Source of the DNA: Tannerella sp.
Lineage (GTDB): Bacteria > Bacteroidota > Bacteroidia > Bacteroidales > Tannerellaceae
NCBI GenBank assembly: GCA_031283785.1
Contig: JAITBC010000035.1
Coordinates: 1-21,078 of the forward strand
Reading direction: 5' to 3'
DNA length: 21,078 nt
Part shown: positions 7,626-13,681 of the stretch, one piece after another
How positions within the stretch are numbered: the stretch's first letter is position 1
How the letters are laid out: each line of letters starts with the position of its first letter
Made by a program: the position numbers and the translations under genes
The notes under the pieces: generated by a model
What the model was told of the DNA's origin: nothing
Database searches by the model: none
Seen by the model: only the letters and a program-made list of their open reading frames with translations

Positions 7626-8449
7626 TGCGGAGTTCGTATTCCGGTTCTAAAATAATGTATAGCCTTGGCGATCAAAAAGATAGTTATCATGACCAGAATG
7701 ATGAACGCTCCGGATGGGATATTAAAGAAATAGGACAGGAATAAGCCGGATACGCATCCTAAAAACCCTAATATACAGCTTGTTATTGTGATTTTATGAT
7801 AATCGGAGGTAAATATGTTCGCCGTCATTTGAGGTATTGTCAGTATACTCAGGAGTAACATAATGCCTGTCAGGCGGATAGATAAAACGATTGTCGCCGA
7901 GATAAGAAACATCATGGCATATTCAATGAATCGCACGGGTAAGCCTTGTGTAAATGCGAAGTCACGGTCGAACGCCGTATACATAAGCGCTCTTCTTCCC
8001 GGGATATATATTGATATCAGGATTATGCTCAGGACAGCCATCCAGTATAAATCTGTTTTGGAGACGGTCAGTATGTTTCCGAAAAGATAAGCGGAAAGAT
8101 TCGGGGCATAACCGGGGGTGAGGAATATAAAAATCACGCCGATGGCCATGCCGAGTGACCATACGGATGCGATTAAGGAGTCTTCACGTATGCGCGTGTA
8201 ACCGTGGGAGCGGCTGAAATATTCCACACTAAACGCAGACAAAACGGAAAAGATCAAGGCTGATAATAGCGGATTTATATTTGCATAAAAACCGATTCCT
8301 AACCCTCCGAAGGAGGCGTGAGTGATACCTCCGCATATGAATACAATGCGGCGGGAAACAATATATGTCCCTACAATACCGCAAGCAACAGCAGTAAGTA
8401 AACTTGCCCAAATGGCGTTTTGAAAGAATGTATATTGTAAAATGTCCAT
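7613..8449 (-). CDS. Metal-type ABC transporter permease (ZnuB/MntB/TroC family)
   Basis: This 278-residue protein is highly hydrophobic, with about eight membrane segments (roughly 10-30, 35-55, 60-78, 92-110, 133-150, 175-205, 222-243, 247-268). GGITHASFGGLGIGF in segment 2 corresponds to the conserved SHA motif region of ABC-3 permeases, which form the inner-membrane channel for Zn2+, Mn2+ or Fe2+ uptake. A working importer also needs an ATPase and a substrate-binding protein, and neither is next to it here. The gene follows the Cys-rich protein by 30 bases and is the last gene of the aroA operon. Its final residues are encoded within the end of the convergent sugar-locus gene. Family call is firm; the metal is not determined. 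Confidence 0.87.
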   Translation of the reverse strand: MDILQYTFFQNAIWASLLTAVACGIVGTYIVSRRIVFICGGITHASFGGLGIGFYANINPLLSALIFSVLSAFSVEYFSRSHGYTRIREDSLIASVWSLGMAIGVIFIFLTPGYAPNLSAYLFGNILTVSKTDLYWMAVLSIILISIYIPGRRALMYTAFDRDFAFTQGLPVRFIEYAMMFLISATIVLSIRLTGIMLLLSILTIPQMTANIFTSDYHKITITSCILGFLGCVSGLFLSYFFNIPSGAFIILVMITIFLIAKAIHYFRTGIRTPHYSR

Positions 8450-8479
8450 ATTCCGGGCTGTTGATTTTTAAATGTTTTT

Positions 8480-8905
8480 CTATCGTTCTTCGATGATGAG
8501 CAGCGCTTCATCTTTCAGTTGTTCCGGCAAATTTATGTTACGGAGTTGCAGGCTATGCAGCCATCCGGAGACTTCCGTTTCGCGAAGTGTATAGAGCACT
8601 TCGCGAAATGCTTCGATTTCCGGGTCTTTGTATTCGTCCGGTGCTGTTCCGCGATAAACGTCTAACTCTTCATCATCGTAATATTCAATTTTTTTATTTA
8701 CGGCATTAAGCAGGCTGTCGCGTTCGCACACTTCATGCTGACCGCAACATTCCGCAGGAACAGCCGTACTGCCGTCGGCGTCATCATCCTTCTCCGTACA
8801 GCTGTTTTCCGCTAAACGTCGTCTATAATTACCGAAGGCGCCGGTTATAGCCGTTACAATACCCAGAATAATTATTCCCGAAACCAGATACCACATGCCA
8901 GTCAT
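8480..8905 (-). CDS. Membrane-anchored Cys-rich protein of unknown function
   Basis: This 141-residue protein has one N-terminal membrane segment (residues about 5-24) followed by a basic stop (NYRRR), so the rest probably faces the cytoplasm. An acidic linker leads to AECCGQHEVCERDSLL, which gives C53, C54, H57 and C60, with a further C36. A CCxxHxxxC cluster could bind a metal or an Fe-S cluster, but this is inferred. The remainder (residues 64-141) is acidic and predicted helical, with KKIEYYDDEELDVYRG, then SLQLRNINLPEQLKDE. I recall similar small proteins beside aroA in other Bacteroidales, sometimes labelled phospholipase, but no phospholipase motif is visible. It lies 29 bases after aroA and 30 before the metal permease, so the three are probably one transcript. 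Confidence 0.75.
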   Translation of the reverse strand: MTGMWYLVSGIIILGIVTAITGAFGNYRRRLAENSCTEKDDDADGSTAVPAECCGQHEVCERDSLLNAVNKKIEYYDDEELDVYRGTAPDEYKDPEIEAFREVLYTLRETEVSGWLHSLQLRNINLPEQLKDEALLIIEER

Positions 8906-8925
8906 ACAAGATTAATTTTTATCAT

Positions 8926-8966
8926 AAGCCGGACTTAGTAATTATTCGTTATGGAGAATCCGGCTT
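8926..8966. repeat. Inverted repeat across the aroA stop codon
   Basis: AAGCCGGA (8926-8933) and TCCGGCTT (8959-8966) are perfect 8-bp arms separated by 25 bases that include the aroA stop. On the + strand the right arm runs into a T stretch; on the minus strand there is none. It could act as a partial attenuator between aroA and the Cys-rich gene, or as a terminator for antisense transcription. Confidence 0.35.
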
Positions 8967-10179
8967 TTTTAAGATCGTCCCAGTATGAAGGATAACTTTT
9001 CGATACGACTTCCGGATCGGAAATATGTATGCCGTCCGGCCTGCGCATGGAAATGGGAGCAAAAGCCATGGCCATACGGTGGTCTTCGTAAGTAGCGACG
9101 ACCGGAGACGGTATCGTTCGGCTTCGCTTTCCGTTCCATTCGAGAGTGTTATCGTCGTATACAGTTACCGGATAACCGAATTTGCGCAGTTCTGTTTGAA
9201 GCGCTTCCAGGCGGTTTGTTTCTTTTATTATCAGGCTTTGTAAACCGTAGAACCGGAATGGGATATCAAGCATTGCACAGGTGACGGCCGCCGTTTGCAC
9301 TATGTCGGGCATTGAAATGAAATCGAAAGTCAACAATGCATCGTCGACCTCCGTTTTCTTTTTTGTAAGCGTAACGCCCGAAGATGTAAAAGTTGTTTTT
9401 ACGCCAAGTTTATCAAACAACGCGGTAATGGCGGCATCTCCCTGCAGGCTGTCGGGCGACAATCCCGGCAGGGAAATCCGGGCGTCTTCGTTTTTGCATA
9501 AAGCGATCATTGCGTACCAGTAAGAGGCCGCACTCCAATCCGGTTCCACCGTAAAATTTTCTGCGGCAGCGTATTGTTGTGGCGGAATGGTGAAAGTTTG
9601 CCCTTCTTCGAAAATGCACACGCCGAACGTCCGCATAAGTTGTACGGTCAGGTTGATATAAGATCTGGAGATGACGTTTCCCGTCAGGTGGAGGCGCATA
9701 CCGTTCGTCATAAGCGGAGCAATCATCAGCAAAGCCGAAATATATTGCGAACTGACGCCACCGTCTAACGATACTGCCCCCCCCGGCAATGTCCGTCCGT
9801 CGATCCGTAAAGGCGGAAAACCTTCTTTCTCGGCATATTCAATTTTAGCGTCCAGCGACCTGAGAGCATCGACTAAGAGTTTTATCGGGCGATTTTTCAT
9901 TCTTTCCGTACCGGTAATCGTCCAAGAGCCGTTCTTTACTGATAGAAAGGCCGTTAAAAAGCGCATAGCTGTGCCGGCAGCTCCGACATCGATATTGCGG
10001 CCGCCGTCATTTAGCGCTTTTATCATCACCTCGGTATCGTCGCATACCGATATGTTTTTTATCTCTTTCGGGCAACGGCATAAGGAATTTAGTATTAATA
10101 TCCTGTTACTGATACTTTTAGATGCCGGCAAAAGTATGTCATCATTCAGTCTCTCAGGAGCTTTTATAAGATAATTCAT
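8935..10179 (-). CDS. aroA: 3-phosphoshikimate 1-carboxyvinyltransferase (EPSP synthase)
   Basis: AroA joins phosphoenolpyruvate and shikimate-3-phosphate in the sixth step of the shikimate pathway in the cytoplasm. From the ATG at 10179 the protein has 414 residues, close to the usual 410-430. The frame is open to 10476, but the extra 99 residues are low-complexity and span the promoter region, so they are not coding. Active-site motifs are intact: LPASKSISNR (K21, S22, R26), GAAGTAMRF (66-74), SSQYISAL (143-150), D292, IKETNRL (E320, R323) and YEDHRMAMAF (D366, R368). At the position of E. coli Pro101 there is Phe74, and the stretch reads AAGTAMRF rather than NAGTAMRP. This lies by the glyphosate/PEP site. 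It is the first gene of a minus-strand operon. Confidence 0.95.
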   Translation of the reverse strand: MNYLIKAPERLNDDILLPASKSISNRILILNSLCRCPKEIKNISVCDDTEVMIKALNDGGRNIDVGAAGTAMRFLTAFLSVKNGSWTITGTERMKNRPIKLLVDALRSLDAKIEYAEKEGFPPLRIDGRTLPGGAVSLDGGVSSQYISALLMIAPLMTNGMRLHLTGNVISRSYINLTVQLMRTFGVCIFEEGQTFTIPPQQYAAAENFTVEPDWSAASYWYAMIALCKNEDARISLPGLSPDSLQGDAAITALFDKLGVKTTFTSSGVTLTKKKTEVDDALLTFDFISMPDIVQTAAVTCAMLDIPFRFYGLQSLIIKETNRLEALQTELRKFGYPVTVYDDNTLEWNGKRSRTIPSPVVATYEDHRMAMAFAPISMRRPDGIHISDPEVVSKSYPSYWDDLKKAGFSITNNY

Positions 10180-10202
10180 GATCCCTGTTTTTAATGAAAA
10201 TG

Positions 10203-10210
10203 CAAAAGTA
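10203..10210 (-). promoter_or_regulatory. Candidate -7 box for the aroA operon
   Basis: Read on the minus strand this is TACTTTTG, a perfect TAnnTTTG match 24 bases upstream of the aroA ATG (10179). No clean -33 TTTG is seen at the ideal distance; the nearest is a TTG at 10238-10236 with a 25-base gap. The box lies inside the divergent control region. Confidence 0.45.
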
Positions 10211-10238
10211 CAATTTTTTTGAATTTTTTTTCCGACAA

Positions 10239-10273
10239 TTTGCGTTATCTGTGAAAGTTTTTTTTTAATTTTG
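10239..10273 (+). promoter_or_regulatory. Bacteroidetes-type promoter for the TPR lipoprotein gene
   Basis: TTTG at 10239-10242 and a perfect TAnnTTTG box (TAATTTTG) at 10266-10273, separated by 23 bases. That is a little longer than the usual 19-21. Transcription would start near 10280, leaving a leader of about 95 bases, A-rich just before the ATG at 10376. Confidence 0.6.
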
Positions 10274-10375
10274 CAGGCGGTCATCATACATGATTGTTTA
10301 CAGATAATTAAAAGACAAAGAATTAGAATAAAGAATTTGGAATAGTAATATAAATAATTTTTAAAGTTAACTGTT

Positions 10376-12067
10376 ATGAATAGAAGATTTTTTTTGCCTT
10401 TCCTTGTATTGGCTACAATTTTAACATTCTCGGCTTGTTCGGGAAAATTAACTCCGTTATCGGAGCAGTATATCAAGGCTGAACCTCAGCCACTTGAAGT
10501 AATAGGAGGAGAAGTGCCTGTTACAATCAACGCGACATTCCCTGCTAAATGGTTTAACAAAAATGCCGTAGTTACCGTGACACCGGTGCTTCGTTACGCT
10601 ACTGGAGAAACGTGGGGGACTTCTTATACATTCCAGGGAGAGAAGGTAAAAGCTAATAATCAGGTAGTATCTTATGCTTCCGGCAGTAATGTAACTATGC
10701 GTTCAAAATTTGAATATAAACCGGTGATGAAAAAATCGGAGTTATATCTCACATTCGACGCTAAAATAAAGAACAAAACCGTGAAGTTGCCGGATATCAA
10801 AATTGCCGAGGGTGTGATTGCAACATCGGCGCTGGCTGATGCTGCGACGGCTACCCCTGCTGTGGGCGCCGATAAGTTTCAGCGTATCATAAAAGAAGCT
10901 TATGATGCAAATATCATGTTTTTGATACAACAGGCGGAATTGCGCTCAAAAGAATTGAACAAGAGCGAGATTAAAGAATGGCAGAATCTCGTGGAAAATG
11001 CAAACGAAGCTCCCAACCAGAATGTGGCGATAGAGATTTCGGCATATGCATCTCCCGATGGCGGCGTGAAACTGAATGACGCTCTGGCTGAACGTCGTGA
11101 AGGTAATACGGCGAAATTCCTGGAGAAGGAACTTAAAAAACTTAAGATTGACGTTCCGGTGGATGCCCGTTACACCGCTCAGGACTGGGAAGGATTCCGC
11201 GACCTCGTATCAAAATCGAATCTTCAGGATAAAGACTTGGTACTTCGTGTACTGTCTATGTATAATGATCCGGAACAGAGAGAACGTGAAATAAAGAATA
11301 TTTCTACCATATTCAAATCGTTGGCGGATGAAGTTCTTCCCCAGTTGCGTCGTTCACGTCTGACTGCAAATATTGAAATTATCGGAAAGTCGGATGAAGA
11401 AATAACAACTTTGGCAAAAAATGATGCCGGAAGCCTTACAATTGAAGAGTTATTGTATGCAGCGACATTAACGGCTAAAAATGCGGAGAAAGAGGCTGTT
11501 TATACGAAAGCAAGCAATATTTATCCGAATGACTATCGTACATGGAATAATGTGGGTATACAGCGTTTCCTCGCCGGCGATTATGAAAAAGCGGAGCAGT
11601 TGTTTAATAAATCTAATTCTATTAAGAATAATAGCGAAGCGAATGTTAACTTGGGACTTCTTGCCCTGCTTAAGGGCGATAAGAGCAAAGCGCAGCAGTT
11701 GTTGGGGAATGCATCCGGTGTGCCCGTATTAGGCGAAGCGCTTGGTCTGCTTTATCTCGAACAGGGCGACTATGCAAAAGCCGTCAGCTCGTTTGCCGGG
11801 GCAAAGAGTAATAATGCCGCTCTCGCTCAGATACTTACAAAAGATTACAGTACTGCTGCTCAGACACTGAATAGCGTTAAGAACGCCGATGCAATAACGG
11901 ATTATCTGAAAGCTGTTGTCGCTGCACGTACAAATGATTCAAATGGAGTAGTAAATAACCTGAAAGCAGCTATTGGCAAAGATCGCAGTCTTGCTAAGGA
12001 AGCAGCTATTGATCTGGAGTTTGCTAAATATGCGAACAATGCATCTTTTACCGACTTGATTAAATAA
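10376..12067 (+). CDS. TPR-containing lipoprotein with OmpA-like domain
   Basis: This 563-residue protein starts with a lipoprotein signal (MNRRFFLPFLVLATILTFSA, then C21). Residues about 25-150 form a beta-rich N-terminal domain. Residues 216-255 (IEISAYASPDGG, then LAERRE) resemble the OmpA-C-like peptidoglycan-binding fold. Residues about 376-475 hold two or three TPR units, such as YRTWNNVGIQRFLAGDYEKA. The whole suggests an envelope scaffold between outer membrane and peptidoglycan, but the exact role is unknown. It stands alone between a strong promoter-like sequence (10239-10273) and an intrinsic terminator (12100-12145). Codon use is more A/T-ending than in the sugar-locus genes, in line with an ordinary, well-expressed core gene. 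Family recognition is good; function is not established. Confidence 0.82.
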   Translation: MNRRFFLPFLVLATILTFSACSGKLTPLSEQYIKAEPQPLEVIGGEVPVTINATFPAKWFNKNAVVTVTPVLRYATGETWGTSYTFQGEKVKANNQVVSYASGSNVTMRSKFEYKPVMKKSELYLTFDAKIKNKTVKLPDIKIAEGVIATSALADAATATPAVGADKFQRIIKEAYDANIMFLIQQAELRSKELNKSEIKEWQNLVENANEAPNQNVAIEISAYASPDGGVKLNDALAERREGNTAKFLEKELKKLKIDVPVDARYTAQDWEGFRDLVSKSNLQDKDLVLRVLSMYNDPEQREREIKNISTIFKSLADEVLPQLRRSRLTANIEIIGKSDEEITTLAKNDAGSLTIEELLYAATLTAKNAEKEAVYTKASNIYPNDYRTWNNVGIQRFLAGDYEKAEQLFNKSNSIKNNSEANVNLGLLALLKGDKSKAQQLLGNASGVPVLGEALGLLYLEQGDYAKAVSSFAGAKSNNAALAQILTKDYSTAAQTLNSVKNADAITDYLKAVVAARTNDSNGVVNNLKAAIGKDRSLAKEAAIDLEFAKYANNASFTDLIK

Positions 12068-12099
12068 TATTGTTGAGGTAATATATGTTTGTAAACAAT

Positions 12100-12145
12100 A
12101 AGGGGCGGATACTTGTATAAAGCAAGCAGCCGCTTCTTTTTTTTT
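12100..12145 (+). terminator. Intrinsic terminator of the TPR lipoprotein gene
   Basis: The stem AAGGGGCGG (12100-12108) pairs with CCGCTTCTT (12130-12138), with two G-U pairs; an inner CTTG/CAAG stem extends it. A run of T (to 12145) follows. It lies 33 bases after the stop at 12067. Confidence 0.8.
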
Positions 12146-12327
12146 AATAAAGTACATATACAAAACAGTGCTTTTTATTTGTTTTGTTACTGATAACGTT
12201 ATTGTGTAATAAAGAGTTTGATCCTTTGGGGCTTGAGCAAGGGATATCGAATCTTGAACGGGAAGCAGGAACTTTAAAAGAGGATATCAATAAGTTGCTG
12301 TTGGCAGACTTATTCGGGATTTGCAGT

Positions 12328-12381
12328 AAAAAAAAACAGGCATTTATTCCGAAAAACTGTCTTTGGCAGTTTTAATGCCTG
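12328..12381 (-). terminator. Terminator-like hairpin pointing to the minus strand
   Basis: CAGGCATT (12337-12344) pairs with AATGCCTG (12374-12381), and an inner AAAACTG (12353-12359) pairs with CAGTTTT (12367-12373) around a 7-base loop. Directly to the left are nine A (12328-12336), so on the minus strand the hairpin is followed by nine T. No minus-strand gene precedes it; on the + strand there is no T-run. It lies 36 bases before the PsbP-like lipoprotein gene. Confidence 0.5.
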
Positions 12382-12416
12382 ATAGAATATTATAGTAATT
12401 TCTTTGAAAAAAAATA

Positions 12417-12953
12417 ATGAGGCATATTGGATATATCATTCTAAGTGTAGCGCTTGTCATTGTATCGTCGTGCGCAAAAAAAACGAAACGGGCGGAAATA
12501 CAAATCAGACCCGAAATTCCGGTGGACTGGTTACTGTTTGAAGCGGAGGATTTTGTAATTCGTTATCCGCCGGATTGGGAGATACGGGAAAATATGAACG
12601 GTACGGTCGTTTGTTTGCTGTCAAGGCCTGCATCGGGCGGCGATCTTTTTCGCGAGAATGTAAATCTTGTGACGGAAAGATTGACGGAAGATATGGGTAT
12701 AGATAAGTATGCCTCGTTATCAATGAGGAAAATCGGCAATAAATATGAGATAAAAGAGCAAAAAAAATATGTCGCCGGCGGACAGGAGTCTTATCATGTC
12801 CGATTCGCCGGCGCTGATCGCCTCCAGATTGAACAAAAATACTTCTTGAAAGGTAAAAAAGCCTTTATAGTGACATTTACTTATGAATTGCAGGAATCCG
12901 ATAAAATAAAAGATACGGGCGATAAAATTATTAATTCTTTCGGGATTAAGTGA
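12417..12953 (+). CDS. PsbP/DcrB-like lipoprotein
   Basis: This 178-residue protein has a lipoprotein signal (MRHIGYIILSVALVIVSSC, lipidated C19) followed by a Lys-rich KKTKR stretch. The mature part resembles small PsbP/DcrB-type (DUF1795-like) proteins: VIRYPPDWEIREN, then NVNLVTERL, then QKYFLKGKKAFIVTFTY and a closing IINSFGIK. The motif order of a YPPDW strand, an NVN strand and a final basic-hydrophobic strand supports the fold, but the sequence alone gives no function. It probably sits on the periplasmic side of a membrane. No partner gene is evident. The next gene is 202 bases on, has its own promoter, and is probably expressed separately. Confidence 0.72.
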   Translation: MRHIGYIILSVALVIVSSCAKKTKRAEIQIRPEIPVDWLLFEAEDFVIRYPPDWEIRENMNGTVVCLLSRPASGGDLFRENVNLVTERLTEDMGIDKYASLSMRKIGNKYEIKEQKKYVAGGQESYHVRFAGADRLQIEQKYFLKGKKAFIVTFTYELQESDKIKDTGDKIINSFGIK

Positions 12954-13022
12954 CATTTTATCATTTAATATGCACTTTTTCCTTTATCTTTTTCATTTGT
13001 ATCGTTTTTCTTTTATGGATGG

Positions 13023-13073
13023 TTTTTTTGAAAAAGTTTCGGAGAATCCCTGTCAAAAAGAATTTCAAAAAAA
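13023..13073. repeat. AT-rich inverted repeat upstream of the Lrp promoter
   Basis: TTTTTTTGAAA (13023-13033) and TTTCAAAAAAA (13063-13073) are perfect 11-base arms with a 29-base loop, just upstream of the promoter at 13095. It may be a regulator-binding site or simply a result of local base composition. Confidence 0.25.
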
Positions 13074-13094
13074 GATAATCTTCGTTTTTGTTTT

Positions 13095-13125
13095 TTTGTT
13101 GTTAGATGGAAAGTTTATATCTTTG
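13095..13125 (+). promoter_or_regulatory. Bacteroidetes-type promoter for the Lrp/AsnC gene
   Basis: TTTG at 13095-13098, a 19-base spacer, then TATCTTTG at 13118-13125: a textbook match to the Bacteroidetes primary sigma consensus. Start of transcription would be near 13132, about 24 bases before ATG 13156. It also rules out the longer reading frame from 12970. Confidence 0.7.
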
Positions 13126-13155
13126 CATATTATATTATCAGTAAATCAATTGAAA

Positions 13156-13623
13156 ATGGAAAATTCCGAAACAGAAAAAATTGACAAGTTGGATCATCAA
13201 ATTCTGGAGATTATTTCTAAGAATGCGAGGATTCCTTTTAAAGATGTAGCAGAAGCATGTGGTGTATCAAGGGCAGCTATTCATCAACGGGTGCAAAGAC
13301 TTATCGAATCGAAAGTGATTATTGGTTCCGGCTATCATATTAATCCGAAGATGCTGGGTTATAACACTTGCACATATATCGGCATAAAACTTGAACGCGG
13401 GTCGATGTATAAAGATGTAGTTCCGCAACTGGAAAAGATACCGGAAATTGTCGAGATACATTATACAACAGGCCCTTATACGATGTTGATAAAACTGTAT
13501 GCGCGTGATAATGAGCACCTGATGGAGCTTGTTAACAGTAAGATTCAGGAAATACACGGAGTGACAGAGACCGAGACGCTTATGTCGTTGCGTACCAGCC
13601 TTAAACGTGAATTACCTGTCTAA
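13156..13623 (+). CDS. Lrp/AsnC-family transcriptional regulator
   Basis: From the ATG at 13156 the protein has 155 residues, the normal length for the family. The frame is open back to 12970, but that extension crosses the promoter at 13095-13125 and encodes Phe/Lys-rich nonsense, so it is rejected. Residues 11-59 form the winged helix-turn-helix (LDHQILEIISKNARIPFKDV, then GVSRAAIHQRVQRL and a basic wing). Residues about 70-150 form the RAM ligand-binding and oligomerisation domain (NTCTYIGIKL, then TGPYTMLIKLYARD). Lrp-type proteins sense amino acids or other small molecules and act as dimers to octamers. The protease gene starts 58 bases downstream and may share the transcript. Its targets cannot be read from the window. 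Confidence 0.93.
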   Translation: MENSETEKIDKLDHQILEIISKNARIPFKDVAEACGVSRAAIHQRVQRLIESKVIIGSGYHINPKMLGYNTCTYIGIKLERGSMYKDVVPQLEKIPEIVEIHYTTGPYTMLIKLYARDNEHLMELVNSKIQEIHGVTETETLMSLRTSLKRELPV

Positions 13624-13669
13624 GCGACAGAAAAAACAGAGGTTTATTACAATGATTTCATCAATTAAC

Positions 13670-13675
13670 AGGAGG
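13670..13675 (+). promoter_or_regulatory. Shine-Dalgarno site deciding the protease start
   Basis: AGGAGG lies 6 bases before ATG 13682. Strong Shine-Dalgarno sites are unusual in Bacteroidota, so this one is a useful marker for that start over the in-frame ATGs at 13607 and 13652. Confidence 0.6.
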
Positions 13676-13681
13676 TTTCTC

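Larger units (their letters stand above)
12068..12416. other. Gene-poor stretch between two lipoprotein genes
   Basis: This 349-base stretch holds the terminator at 12100-12145 and the hairpin at 12328-12381. Between them is a frame open from the stop at 12148 to the stop at 12375 with no ATG. That frame reads as a hydrophobic, signal-like segment (CFLFVLLLITLLC) followed by EQGISNLEREAGTLKEDINK; the only usual alternative start is TTG 12184. It may be a decayed small lipoprotein gene or chance. Confidence 0.35.

Noticed and set aside
10180..10476. 99-codon upstream extension of the aroA frame
   Set aside because: It covers A/T-rich promoter sequence, encodes low-complexity residues and runs into the start of the divergent lipoprotein gene; the standard AroA N-terminus begins at 10179.
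12213..12225. AGAGTTTGATCCT, identical to the start of bacterial 16S rRNA (27F primer site)
   Set aside because: The match ends after 13 bases, the following sequence is not 16S-like, and no rRNA structure follows. Chance.
12970..13155. Upstream extension of the Lrp frame to an ATG at 12970
   Set aside because: The promoter at 13095-13125 lies inside it, and the product would be Phe/Lys-rich and unlike the family.
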